DNA of 64,000 bases from the NCBI RefSeq assembly GCF_900086585.1, contig NZ_FLKM01000009.1, positions 620,001-684,000 of the forward strand, in the 5' to 3' direction. This DNA comes from Emergencia timonensis (GTDB taxonomy: Bacteria > Bacillota > Clostridia > Peptostreptococcales > Anaerovoracaceae). Positions 8,226 through 16,271 of the stretch are shown one piece after another. Within the stretch, counting starts at the first letter, position 1. Every line of letters starts with the position of its first letter. The position numbers and the translations under genes are program-made. A model generated the notes under the pieces. That model did no database searches. It saw nothing but the letters and a program-made list of their open reading frames with translations, and had not been told where the DNA came from.

Positions 8226-9755
8226 ATGGACTATGGCATTCTATCATTATTTCCTATCGCTCTTACAATCGTTATCGCAATGTGGCTGAAAAACATCTCT
8301 ATTGCACTCTTCGTAGGAGCCTTTGCCGGCCTGATGGTCATGGCAGGAGGTAACCCCTTTAACGCGATGATGTCCTATGTGGTGGATCATCTGGTTCCCA
8401 ACATGACGGACTCCTATTGCGCGGAGGTGCTGGTATTATTGATTTTTATCGGCGGCTTCGTAAAGCTGCTGGAGGTTTCGGGAGGCGCCCATGCGTTTGC
8501 CTCTTCGGTAACCAAGTTTGTCAACAGCAGAGCAAAGGCGCAGATGGCCGGCTGGGTAGCAGGTATCATGGTGTTCTTCTCTGATATCGGAAGTCCGATC
8601 ATCGCAGGGCCTATCGTACAGCCTCTGACAGACAAGATGAAGGTTTCCCGCGAGAAGCTTGCCTGGATTCTGGACACCACGGCTTCTCCGTTATCTATCC
8701 TGGTTCCGTTCCTGGGCTGGGGCGCTTACATCATGGGTCTCATGGGCACGGAGTTCAAGGCGGCAGGCATCGAGACTGCTGAATGGGACATGCTGCTGAA
8801 GGTATGGCCGTTTCAATACTACGCGCTGCTGTCTCTTTTGATGGTGCCGCTGGTAGCTTTTACAAAAAAAGAATTTGGCCCGATGCATAAGGCAGAGATG
8901 AGAGCCCTTCGCGGCCAGGTGGAGCCTGACGGTGTTGTGGCAGAGGCAGTCAAAATCGACACTGACGCAAAGCTGGAAAACAGCAGGCCGATGGTCATGA
9001 TCATTCCGTTGCTGGTGATGATCGGCACCCTCTGCTTCATGCTCTGCCCGCAAGGGTTTCCGTTTAAATCCGTCGATGGCGACCAACTGAGAGGCGCGCT
9101 GATCGCAGGATTCGTATTCGGCGCGGCAGCCAACATCATCCTAGTGGTGATTTTCAAGATCAAGTCATTCAAGAAAATCTGCATGGATTACGTGGCAGGC
9201 CTGGAGAGTATCGCCAGCGTATTCATCACCCTGCTTCTGGCGTGGGTACTGAGCAGCGTGACCAAAGCCATGGGCGGACCAGAGTTCGTCGTCAACATGC
9301 TGCAGGATAACGTGCCAGCCTGGACGCTGCCAGTGATCATCTTTGTGGCAAGCGCCATCATATCCTTCTCCACCGGTTCATCCTGGGGTACCTTCTCCAT
9401 CATGATGACTATCGCTGTACCGGCGGCTATGGCGCTGAACGCACCGATGCACCTGGCTATCGCAGCGGTATTGTCCGGAGGACTCTTTGGCGACCACTGC
9501 TCACCGATTTCCGATACGACCATCCTCTCTGCCAACGGCGCCCGCTGCGACCTGCTCTCGCACGTCAAGACACAGCTGCCGTATGCGCTGATGGTAGGCG
9601 TCGTCACCATTATCACCTTCGCAGTTGCCGGTCTGACAAAGGCCAACGTCGCCGTACTGATCGTAGGCATCGTATTACTGGTGGCAACTGTCATGGTGCT
9701 CTCCAAGATCTGGGGAAAACAAGTTTCTGAAAAAGAGACTGCAAATATCGCATAG
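8226..9755 (+). CDS. NhaC-family Na+/H+ antiporter-like transporter
   Basis: 509 residues, almost entirely transmembrane helices, with the NhaC signatures FFSDIGSPIIAGPIV and FSTGSSWGTFSIMMTIAVPAA and the late GGLFGDHCSPISDTTILSANGARCDLLSHVKTQLPYAL. ATG 8226 follows AAAGGAG at good spacing and lies downstream of the sigma-54 promoter. NhaC-family proteins include Na+/H+, malate/lactate and amino-acid/amine exchangers. As first gene of an operon with two deiminase-superfamily enzymes it probably moves their substrate or product, for example by precursor/product exchange. The substrate is unknown. Confidence 0.88.
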   Translation: MDYGILSLFPIALTIVIAMWLKNISIALFVGAFAGLMVMAGGNPFNAMMSYVVDHLVPNMTDSYCAEVLVLLIFIGGFVKLLEVSGGAHAFASSVTKFVNSRAKAQMAGWVAGIMVFFSDIGSPIIAGPIVQPLTDKMKVSREKLAWILDTTASPLSILVPFLGWGAYIMGLMGTEFKAAGIETAEWDMLLKVWPFQYYALLSLLMVPLVAFTKKEFGPMHKAEMRALRGQVEPDGVVAEAVKIDTDAKLENSRPMVMIIPLLVMIGTLCFMLCPQGFPFKSVDGDQLRGALIAGFVFGAAANIILVVIFKIKSFKKICMDYVAGLESIASVFITLLLAWVLSSVTKAMGGPEFVVNMLQDNVPAWTLPVIIFVASAIISFSTGSSWGTFSIMMTIAVPAAMALNAPMHLAIAAVLSGGLFGDHCSPISDTTILSANGARCDLLSHVKTQLPYALMVGVVTIITFAVAGLTKANVAVLIVGIVLLVATVMVLSKIWGKQVSEKETANIA

Positions 9756-9762
9756 CACGAAG

Positions 9763-9794
9763 CATAGTGGAGCCTGACTTTCGGCTTCACTATG
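9763..9794 (+). other. Stem-loop between antiporter and deiminase genes
   Basis: CATAGTG-G-AGCC (9763-9774) pairs with GGCT-T-CACTATG (9783-9794). There is no U-tract, so it more likely protects or processes the mRNA and sets unequal expression within the operon than terminates transcription. Confidence 0.5.
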
Positions 9795-9820
9795 TTAATG
9801 GATAGAAGGAGTGAGAATAA

Positions 9821-10753
9821 ATGGCATTTTTAGAATTGAACAAAGATAAAAACTTACGAAGGGACGAGACGCCTTTTGAGGAACAGATCAGAGATTACTG
9901 GGGAGACTGGGGTATCAGTTCCCAGTGTGCGCCGCTGAAAAGCGTCCTGCTCAGAAGGCCGGGCAGTGAAATCAATGAATTCAGCTGGGAAGAAGCCAGA
10001 TTCAGGGAAGGCATCGACCCCGATAAATTCAGAGAGGCTCATCAACGCCTGGTGGATTTGTATGAGGAAAACGGCGTCAAGGTTTACTTCCTCGACGAAC
10101 AGAGGGAAGACCGTCCCAACGCCGTTTACTGCCGCGACCTGATGTTCATGACGCCGGAAGGTGCCATCATCGCAAGACCGGCTCTGCCTGTGCGCAGAGG
10201 GGAAGAAGTGGCTATGGCAAAGGCTCTGGCGGCTTTGAATATCCCCATCGTCAAGACCATCACTGGCACAGGCACCTTTGAGGGTGCGGACTGTCTGTGG
10301 GTTGACAGGAAGACGGCAATTCTGGCCAGAAGCTCCAGAACCAACGAAACCGGTTACAACCAGGTTGCCCAGGTGCTGAGAGAGCAGGGAGTGGAGACGA
10401 TTCTGACTGTGCCCATCCCTTATACCAATGCCCACCTGGACGGCATCATGAATTTTGTCGATACCGACAAGGCCATCGTCAACACCAGACAGGTGCCGTA
10501 TGACGTGGTGGAATATCTGATGAACAGGGGCTACAACATCATCGACGCGCCGGATCAGGATGAAGCCAGGTTCTCCCTGGGGCTCAATATCGTGGCGCTG
10601 CGTCCGGGCGTGGTCATCCAGGCACAGGGAAATCCGAAGACAAAGGAGGCCCTGGAGAAAAACGGCGTCGAGGTCATCAGCTTGGACTTTGACGAGATTT
10701 TGAAGGGCTGGGGCTCTGTACACTGCTGCAGCGCCACTTTGGCGAGAGGATAG
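9821..10753 (+). CDS. Arginine deiminase/amidinotransferase-superfamily enzyme (paralogue 1)
   Basis: 310 residues of the pentein guanidino-modifying superfamily. Catalytic positions are visible: FEGAD with Glu154/Asp157, HLDG with His205, and Cys302 in SVHCCSATL near the C-terminus. A further conserved stretch is VYCRDLMFMTPEG (about residue 103). Such enzymes hydrolyse a guanidino group to a ureido group plus ammonia, or transfer an amidino group. The protein is shorter than catabolic arginine deiminase (about 400 residues) and closer in size to amidinotransferase or peptidyl-free deiminases. It lies 6 nt before a paralogue that lacks the aspartate. The free substrate is unknown. Confidence 0.85.
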   Translation: MAFLELNKDKNLRRDETPFEEQIRDYWGDWGISSQCAPLKSVLLRRPGSEINEFSWEEARFREGIDPDKFREAHQRLVDLYEENGVKVYFLDEQREDRPNAVYCRDLMFMTPEGAIIARPALPVRRGEEVAMAKALAALNIPIVKTITGTGTFEGADCLWVDRKTAILARSSRTNETGYNQVAQVLREQGVETILTVPIPYTNAHLDGIMNFVDTDKAIVNTRQVPYDVVEYLMNRGYNIIDAPDQDEARFSLGLNIVALRPGVVIQAQGNPKTKEALEKNGVEVISLDFDEILKGWGSVHCCSATLARG

Positions 10754-10762
10754 GAGGATATG

Positions 10763-11692
10763 ATGGAAAAATTACATACATTCAGAGAAGATTTGGAAAA
10801 AGTCTGGGGCGACCAGTGGAGCGTGACCTCAGAAATCGGCAAGCTGCGTTCGGTGCTGATGCATCGGCCGGGAAAGGAAATCGAAGGGATCACCGATCCG
10901 TCAAAGATTTATTTCCGTGATTTCATCGACGTGGAGAAAGCCAGATGGGAGCACGACCAGCTGGCACAGGTTTACAGAGATCACGGGATCGAGGTCAACT
11001 ATGTGGAAGAGATGGATCCGGGCTGTCCCAATGCCATGTACTGTCACGACCTGATTCTGGGCACCCCGGAGGGGGTCATTGTCACCCGGCCGGGCATCGA
11101 AATCAGACACAAGGAAGTGAAGTATGCTGCCCAAAAGGCTGCGGAACTGGGCGTGCCTATCGTCAAAACCGTCCACGGCAAGGGTATCTTTGACGGCGCC
11201 TGCGCTACCTGGGTTGACAAGGAAACGGTCATCGTCGGCACCGGTTCCCGCTGCAACGCGGAAGGGCTGAAACAGGTAAGCGATACTTTCCGAGACATGG
11301 GTGTGAAGAACATTATCACTCTCTCCATCGCCAGAAACCAGAACCACCTGGACGGCTTCCTGTCCATCGTGGACACCCACGTGGCCGTGACCTATCCTTA
11401 TATCACGCCGGACATCATCTACGAGGAACTGGAGAAGAGGGGCTTTGAATTTGTGGAGATCCCTGCCTTTGATGAGAAGATCAACTTCGCCGCAAACTCC
11501 GTAGCTTTGGAGCCGGGCAAGATCGTCATGCCGAAGGGAGCGCCGAGGACTGTGGAATTACTGAACAAAAAAGGCATCGAGGTCATCGAGCTGGATCTTG
11601 AGGAAATCAAGAAAGGCGGCGGTTCCGTCCACTGCCTGACGGCTTTCCTGAAGAGAGACGATATCCCTGTCTACGAAGTGAAAGAGGACTAG
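10763..11692 (+). CDS. Arginine deiminase/amidinotransferase-superfamily enzyme (paralogue 2, altered active site)
   Basis: 309 residues, clearly paralogous to the preceding gene (YCHDLILGTPEG, HLDG His195, GGSVHCLT Cys291). At the position of the guanidinium-binding aspartate it reads FDGAC, with Cys147 replacing Asp. The loss suggests a different substrate, for example a ureido compound or another amidine, or a non-catalytic partner in a heteromer. ATG 10763 is preferred over ATG 10760 because AGGAGG ends at 10757. It is followed within 3 nt by the PLP-enzyme gene. Confidence 0.82.
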   Translation: MEKLHTFREDLEKVWGDQWSVTSEIGKLRSVLMHRPGKEIEGITDPSKIYFRDFIDVEKARWEHDQLAQVYRDHGIEVNYVEEMDPGCPNAMYCHDLILGTPEGVIVTRPGIEIRHKEVKYAAQKAAELGVPIVKTVHGKGIFDGACATWVDKETVIVGTGSRCNAEGLKQVSDTFRDMGVKNIITLSIARNQNHLDGFLSIVDTHVAVTYPYITPDIIYEELEKRGFEFVEIPAFDEKINFAANSVALEPGKIVMPKGAPRTVELLNKKGIEVIELDLEEIKKGGGSVHCLTAFLKRDDIPVYEVKED

Positions 11693-11694
11693 AT

Positions 11695-12801
11695 ATGCTG
11701 ATCGGCGGATTTTACAGCGTAGACGGCGGCCTGCTGTGCGCAGAGCCGACCGGAGAGGACTTCGATCTGCGCCTTGACTCTGAGGGCGGCTACGACCTGA
11801 AAATCTACACCAACAACGGGCGGACGGCATCGGTCTACGCCATGAAGCACTGTGCGGACAGGATGCGGCACAAGAAGGTTTTGCTGCCCGATTACCTCTG
11901 TTTGTCGGTGATCAGTGCGGTGGAATGGGCAGGTATCGACTATGATTTCTATCGGGTGCAGGCGGATTTGACCGTGGATCTTGCGGATCTTTCTGCGAAG
12001 CTGGCTGATGACGTGGGCATGATCTACCTGATTCACTATTTCTCCGTGCCCCAGCCTTTGGAGGTGGTGCAGGCTGTCAAAGAAATGGCTGCGTCTCGTG
12101 ATATCCTGATCATGGAGGATATCACCCAGGCGCTGTTTTCTAAGGACAGGGAGCGCATGGGCTTTGGCGACTACATCGTAGCCAGCACCAGGAAGTGGTT
12201 TCCGATGACCGACGGCGGCCTGCTTGCCATCAAAGATGGAACCTGCGGAAAGCTGCAGACTTTGGAACCTGCTTATGACGAAAGTGTTTACTGGGAACTG
12301 CTGATTTCCGTGGTGCGCATGCAGTATGAGATGAATCCCCAGATGGACAAGGCGCCTTACCTGCGTTTCGAAAAGGCGGCCAATGCCAGCAGGTATCAGG
12401 ATCTGACGCCCCGCCGCATGACGGCGGCATCGCGGACGATTCTCTTCAACACGGATTTGGACGTTCTGATGAAGAAACGGATAGAGAATTACCGTTATCT
12501 CTATGAGCAGCTTACAGGACTTGAGGAAATTGAGATTCTCAGTCGCCCCCTGGATGCTGGCGGTGATTACGTGCCATTTGGGCTGACCTTGCTGGCAGAG
12601 GATCGGGACGGGCTTTATCGGCATCTGGTGGAACGGAATGTCATTCCGGAGATTCAGTGGCTCCTGCCGGTGGAATACTATGAGCCGGGGGAGGATGCGG
12701 TCTATCTGTCAGCTCACAACCTGATGCTGCAATGTGACCAGCGTTATGACCTCCCGCAGATGAAATACGTTGCAGAGGTGATAAGAGAATATTATGGATG
12801 A
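11695..12801 (+). CDS. PLP-dependent transferase, DegT/DnrJ/EryC1-like fold
   Basis: 368 residues. The N-terminal region has NNGRTASVYAMK (phosphate-binding turn), then IMEDITQALFSK with the cofactor aspartate (about residue 141), and STRKWFPMTDGGLLA with the likely Schiff-base Lys167. The order and spacing match the aspartate-aminotransferase fold-type I subgroup containing DegT/DnrJ/EryC1 sugar aminotransferases, but sequence-level membership is uncertain. It is the last gene of the sigma-54 operon, 2 nt after the deiminase paralogue. In this context it may act on the amino acid made by the deiminases and not on a nucleotide sugar. Confidence 0.7.
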   Translation: MLIGGFYSVDGGLLCAEPTGEDFDLRLDSEGGYDLKIYTNNGRTASVYAMKHCADRMRHKKVLLPDYLCLSVISAVEWAGIDYDFYRVQADLTVDLADLSAKLADDVGMIYLIHYFSVPQPLEVVQAVKEMAASRDILIMEDITQALFSKDRERMGFGDYIVASTRKWFPMTDGGLLAIKDGTCGKLQTLEPAYDESVYWELLISVVRMQYEMNPQMDKAPYLRFEKAANASRYQDLTPRRMTAASRTILFNTDLDVLMKKRIENYRYLYEQLTGLEEIEILSRPLDAGGDYVPFGLTLLAEDRDGLYRHLVERNVIPEIQWLLPVEYYEPGEDAVYLSAHNLMLQCDQRYDLPQMKYVAEVIREYYG

Positions 12802-12807
12802 CAGGAA

Positions 12808-12838
12808 GAAAGGACGAGGCATTATGCCGCGTCCTTTC
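12808..12838 (+). terminator. Hairpin after the PLP-enzyme gene
   Basis: GAAAGGACG-A-GGCAT pairs with ATGCC-G-CGTCCTTTC, giving a long stem starting 7 nt after the stop. No U-tract follows, so it may be a weak terminator or a 3'-end stabiliser. Confidence 0.55.
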
Positions 12839-13230
12839 GATTAGGGCGTATGAAACCGATACGCCTTCATTTTCTATTTTTTGCTTAGTTCTGGCGGATT
12901 TTTTGATTATTGTAAACCAATGCGCCTTCATTTGCAAATTCTTGTTCACTGCTTGCGCGTTTCAGTAATTCAGTGCAAGTAAAATTCCTTTATTTTCCAT
13001 TTTTGAGAGTGTGCAGCTTCTAAAGCGGCCCTAAAGATTGATGAAAAAGACGAATTTGCTTGTTTCTCGCCGTTTTGCAAAGGGAGTAGCGCAAGTAAAT
13101 TCAAAAACATCAAAAATGAAGGCGCGAAGGCAGGTTCAGACAGCGTTTTGTGCCATTAATCCCAGTTTTTTTGGAAATGAAGGCGCACAAATTGTTTCAG
13201 GACTTTGACGTGGCCCCTGCCCAATTATAG
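12839..13230. repeat. Noncoding spacer framed by inverted copies of a CGCCTTCATTT motif
   Basis: CGCCTTCATTT occurs at 12862-12872 and 12923-12933 and in inverted form (AAATGAAGGCG) at 13114-13124 and 13175-13185. The outermost copies extend to TGAAAC at both ends, so the 320-bp block is bounded by imperfect inverted repeats. GYGCAAGTAAA also recurs near 12975 and 13090. No convincing coding frame is present. It could be a small non-autonomous mobile element or a decayed one; a target-site duplication was not identified. Confidence 0.45.
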
Positions 13231-13236
13231 ATTCTG

Positions 13237-13980
13237 TTATTTAAATTTCCACCCTCTAGCGTCCAGTTCTTTGAGTGTCTTTACCACGTATTCTACGATG
13301 GCGTCGTTCATCATCTTCCCTTTTTCTGCCGTAGCCTTTGTGGCATCGCCGGTCTGTGCTGTATCGGTCAGCTCGGAGAAGTCCCATTTGATGTCCAGAT
13401 ATTCCGGAAGGTCAGGAACGACAGATGTTGCCAGCTCCGGCTCACACCAGTCTCCGAAGAGATGATAAGCGATAGAGGTTTCACCTTCGCCGGCGTGGCC
13501 CAGGCCGCCCCAGACCTCAAAGGTGTCTTTTGGCAGCAGGTCTCCTGCGGCTACCCACCACTGTGTCAGGGCTGCAATCTGTGCCTGGGGATATACTTCT
13601 TTGATCTTTCTGGAAGCAACTTCGATTGGAGCGATGTTTCCGTCGTGGCCGTTCATCAGGAAGATGTGGTCGATTCCCTGGCGGATACAGGATTCTACGA
13701 TATCGTAAATCACCTGCGTCGTCGTATCATAGCTCAAAGTCAGTGTGAAAGGAAAGGAATCGTAATGTCCGCTGTAACCTACAGTGATCGGAGGCAGTAC
13801 CAGCATGCCTTCCACCTGGTCCGCAATCTGCTTGGACAGCTTGTAGGAAACCAAGGTGTCGCAGCCTTCTGCGATGTGCTGGCCGTGGGCTTCACAGGAT
13901 CCGATTGCCAGAATCGCTTTGTTGAAGTTTCCTTCCTTTACCTGATGTGCCGTCATTTTAAATAATTCGTTCATAGCCAT
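13237..13980 (-). CDS. Creatininase family protein
   Basis: 247 residues with the metal-binding motifs of the family: SCEAHGQHIAEGCDTLVSY (about residue 29), MNGHDGNIAP (about 113) and GLGHAGEGETSIAYHL (about 155). The family includes creatinine amidohydrolase, mycofactocin peptidase and an archaeal formamide hydrolase; the sequence alone does not select one. It is divergent from an NCS1 permease, so uptake plus hydrolysis of a cyclic or amide N-compound, such as creatinine, is the simplest reading. No creatinase-type gene was seen alongside. Confidence 0.85.
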   Translation of the reverse strand: MAMNELFKMTAHQVKEGNFNKAILAIGSCEAHGQHIAEGCDTLVSYKLSKQIADQVEGMLVLPPITVGYSGHYDSFPFTLTLSYDTTTQVIYDIVESCIRQGIDHIFLMNGHDGNIAPIEVASRKIKEVYPQAQIAALTQWWVAAGDLLPKDTFEVWGGLGHAGEGETSIAYHLFGDWCEPELATSVVPDLPEYLDIKWDFSELTDTAQTGDATKATAEKGKMMNDAIVEYVVKTLKELDARGWKFK

Positions 13981-14023
13981 ATAATAGTTCCTCCTGCATA
14001 AAGATTGATTTCATTTTGATTAA

Positions 14024-14052
14024 ATTATAACTTTAATATGCTTTGATTGCAA
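14024..14052 (-). promoter_or_regulatory. Sigma-A promoter of the creatininase-family gene
   Basis: On the minus strand TTGCAA (14047-14052) and TATAAT (14024-14029) are separated by 17 bp. It runs back-to-back with the permease promoter 7 bp away, so a single regulator bound between them could control both. Confidence 0.7.
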
Positions 14053-14058
14053 TAAAGA

Positions 14059-14087
14059 TTGACGGAAAATAGCGGAAACGATATAAT
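14059..14087 (+). promoter_or_regulatory. Sigma-A promoter of the NCS1 permease gene
   Basis: TTGACG (14059-14064), 17-bp spacer, perfect TATAAT (14082-14087), 50 bp before the permease start codon. Confidence 0.82.
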
Positions 14088-14137
14088 CGAAGTAAATTTA
14101 TCGGTATTATCTAAGGCTTAATTGAAAGGAGCGTAAA

Positions 14138-15571
14138 ATGACAGAAGAGAAGAAAAAAGCTAAAGTGGCAGAAGCTCTGACTACTGACGGCGAATTCATG
14201 CTGGAACCGGTTCCTCTGGATGCGAGGCGATCAACCAGGAGTCAGTTCATGGTCTGGATCGGATTCGGATATGCGGTGACAGGATTGATCGTGGGAGGCA
14301 ACCTGGCCGGTTACGGAGGAACAGGCGGAATGGGTCCGATGATGGCATTCTGGGCCATTGCCCTGGGCATGGGAGCGCTGTATGTGATGACTTCCTTCCT
14401 GGGTGTGGCAGCGCAGAAGACAGGATACAATCTGGCCCTGCTGTCCAAGTTTTCTTATGGAAGCAAGGGGGTCGTCATCCCGCTGTTCATCATGTCCCTG
14501 CTGACGCTGGGCTGGTTTGCCAGCATTGCCGGCATGGTGGGCGAAGTCTGGGGCAAGTGGATCGGAAATCCTTCCGGTATCACTGTAATCAATCCGGAGA
14601 ATTTTGGCATGGAGGGCATGAACCCGATCAGCTTAGAGGAATTCCTCGCTTGTGCCATCTTTGGTGCAGTCTTTACATATACTGCCGTACGGGGAATGTC
14701 TGCCATCGAAAAGGTTGCTACGGTATTCTCACCGTTGATTCTGATCGTAGCGGTCATCGCAGGTGTGGTCTTCATCTCACAGGCAGGCGGCGTCGGTCCA
14801 TTCCTGAATGAAGCAGGTAAACTAGGCGGCATGGGCCTGGGCGACGGCATCACCATCGTTGTGGGAAGCTGGATTGCAGGCGCGATCATGGGCGTGGATA
14901 TGTTCCGCTTTAACAAATCGGTAAAAGCAGTGTGGCTCTGCGCAGCAGCCTGCTTTGTCATGACAAACCCGATTCTGAACTTTGTCGGTTACATCGGCGT
15001 CGTAGTCAATGGGGAGTTCAACTACGTGTTCTGGATGCTGGGAGCAGGGATCATTTTGGCGATTCTGGGCGTTGTCGTATGGACGACGGCTCTGTGGACC
15101 ACGGATAACTCAGAGTTATACTGCAATTCCATGTATACCGGTCCGGCGCTGGATGTCTTTGGCGTCAAAGCGCAGCGCAAGACCATCGTCATCGTCATCG
15201 GTGTCTTGGGAACGATTCTGGGCGCGGCAGCCTTCTATCAGCTCTTCTTCGCTGATTTCATCAACGCATTGGGCGCCATTGCGCCGCCTCTTGCAGCGCC
15301 GATTCTGGCGGACTTCTTCGTGGTCGGAAAAGAGAAGAAGTACGACCACGAAGCGCTGGAAAAACAGCCGGCTGTACGCTGGGCAGGGGTGATCTCCTTT
15401 GCTGTAGGCGCTGTCCTGGGCTTCGTATTCCAGTACGTGACAGCTCTGCCTTACGGACTGCCTTCCGGCTTGTTCGCTTTGCTGGTATCCTTTGTACTGT
15501 ACATCATCATCTACAAAGTGACACCGGATGCAAAGACGGATGCGAAGGTCGTAGCAGAACTTGGGAAATAA
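14138..15571 (+). CDS. NCS1-family (CodB-like) nucleobase/cation symporter
   Basis: 477 residues with about 12 hydrophobic helices after a short polar N-terminus. The family pattern is clear: QFMVWIGFGYAVTGLIVGGNLA near the start, SKFSYGSKGVVIP, LGWFASIAGMVGEV, and the C-terminal IAPPLAAPILADFFVVGKEKKYD typical of CodB/cytosine-purine permeases. Members carry cytosine, hydantoins, allantoin or related small heterocycles with Na+ or H+. Divergence from a creatininase-family hydrolase suggests creatinine or another cyclic amide as substrate. Terminated by a strong hairpin at 15595. Confidence 0.88.
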   Translation: MTEEKKKAKVAEALTTDGEFMLEPVPLDARRSTRSQFMVWIGFGYAVTGLIVGGNLAGYGGTGGMGPMMAFWAIALGMGALYVMTSFLGVAAQKTGYNLALLSKFSYGSKGVVIPLFIMSLLTLGWFASIAGMVGEVWGKWIGNPSGITVINPENFGMEGMNPISLEEFLACAIFGAVFTYTAVRGMSAIEKVATVFSPLILIVAVIAGVVFISQAGGVGPFLNEAGKLGGMGLGDGITIVVGSWIAGAIMGVDMFRFNKSVKAVWLCAAACFVMTNPILNFVGYIGVVVNGEFNYVFWMLGAGIILAILGVVVWTTALWTTDNSELYCNSMYTGPALDVFGVKAQRKTIVIVIGVLGTILGAAAFYQLFFADFINALGAIAPPLAAPILADFFVVGKEKKYDHEALEKQPAVRWAGVISFAVGAVLGFVFQYVTALPYGLPSGLFALLVSFVLYIIIYKVTPDAKTDAKVVAELGK

Positions 15572-15594
15572 AAACTTCCTAATATGAATAGAAG

Positions 15595-15638
15595 AACCCT
15601 CCGGGCAGTTGATGTATAAAGCTGCTGCGGAGGGTTTT
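15595..15638 (+). terminator. Intrinsic terminator of the NCS1 permease gene
   Basis: AACCCTCCG (15595-15603) pairs with CGGAGGGTT (15628-15636), followed by TTTGCTGT. An inner CAG/CTG pairing lengthens the stem. Confidence 0.8.
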
Positions 15639-15675
15639 GCTGTGTGTTCACAAATTGCAGACAATATATTATAAT

Positions 15676-15694
15676 GTAACTATAATACAGTTAC
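15676..15694. promoter_or_regulatory. Palindrome over the -10 region before the hicAB remnant
   Basis: GTAACT (15676-15681) and AGTTAC (15689-15694) are perfect inverted repeats that flank and overlap TATAAT at 15681-15686. This is the position of an autorepression operator, as expected for HicB, whose DNA-binding domain survives in the remnant. Confidence 0.5.
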
Positions 15695-15710
15695 AGATGA
15701 AAGTGAAAAG

Positions 15711-16017
15711 ATGAGTAAAATAGAAAAACTGATAAAAAGAATAGAATCGTTTCCAAAAGATTTTACCTATCAAGAACTAAAAAATATTGAATGATTTCGG
15801 GTATCAAGAATTTCATAAAGCAGTGGACGATTATCTTGAGACTTGTGAGAGCCTTGGCCGTAAGCCGGAGAAAGCGTTTAAAGGGCAGTTCAATGTGAGA
15901 ATTGATCCGGCTCTTCACAAAGAGCTGGCTTATCATGCGGTGCGGGATAACTGCTCGCTGAATCAGTATGTAGAAAACGCCTTGAGGAAGGCTGTGGAGA
16001 AGGAAGAAGACAGATAA
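15711..16017 (+). pseudogene. Collapsed hicA-hicB toxin-antitoxin remnant (fused by deletion and frameshift)
   Basis: A frame from ATG 15711 encodes MSKIEKLIKRIESFPKDF and ends at TGA 15792 after 27 residues; this is the start of a HicA mRNA-interferase toxin. In the next frame (15787-16017) the first residues FGYQEF still look like HicA. The text then becomes HKAVDDYLETCESLGRKPEKAFKGQFNVRIDPALHKELAYHAV...SLNQYVENALRK, the C-terminal part and ribbon-helix-helix of HicB. The middle of hicA and the start of hicB are missing. The toxin is dead; the DNA-binding half may still be made from TTG 15787. Confidence 0.75.
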
Positions 16018-16027
16018 CAGGTCCAGG

Positions 16028-16070
16028 CGGCGCAAAGTGGGGGTTTTACCCCGAGCAGCGCCGTTTTTTT
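16028..16070 (+). terminator. Intrinsic terminator after the hicAB remnant
   Basis: CGGCGC (16028-16033) pairs with GCGCCG (16058-16063), with an inner GGGG/CCCC helix, then seven T (16064-16070). Confidence 0.85.
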
Positions 16071-16206
16071 GGTGCCAGAAGCGGAAACCTAGCCCATCTA
16101 AGACGATTTTCTCGGTATAGGGCTCTATTCGCTTCCTGTATATTCTATTTTTTACAGTTTATATCTTGAGGCGGCGCCGATGCATTTCCTAAATACAGCT
16201 TTCACA

Positions 16207-16254
16207 TCAAAAATCCGGCGCTAGGCACCTCGAAATAGGGCCTTTGCGCCGGAT
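16207..16254 (-). terminator. Intrinsic terminator of the nitroreductase gene
   Basis: ATCCGGCGC (16213-16221) pairs with GCGCCGGAT (16246-16254). Read on the minus strand it is followed by TTTTTGATG. It lies just past the nitroreductase stop. Between this and 16071 another imperfect stem (GAAGCG...CGCTTC, 16079-16135) is the only structure seen. Confidence 0.8.
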
Positions 16255-16271
16255 GGCAGGTTTTGGTCGAT

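Noticed and set aside
12641-12949. Minus-strand frame across the end of the PLP-enzyme gene
   Set aside because: No RBS, no conserved motif, and it crosses the terminator hairpin and inverted-repeat block.
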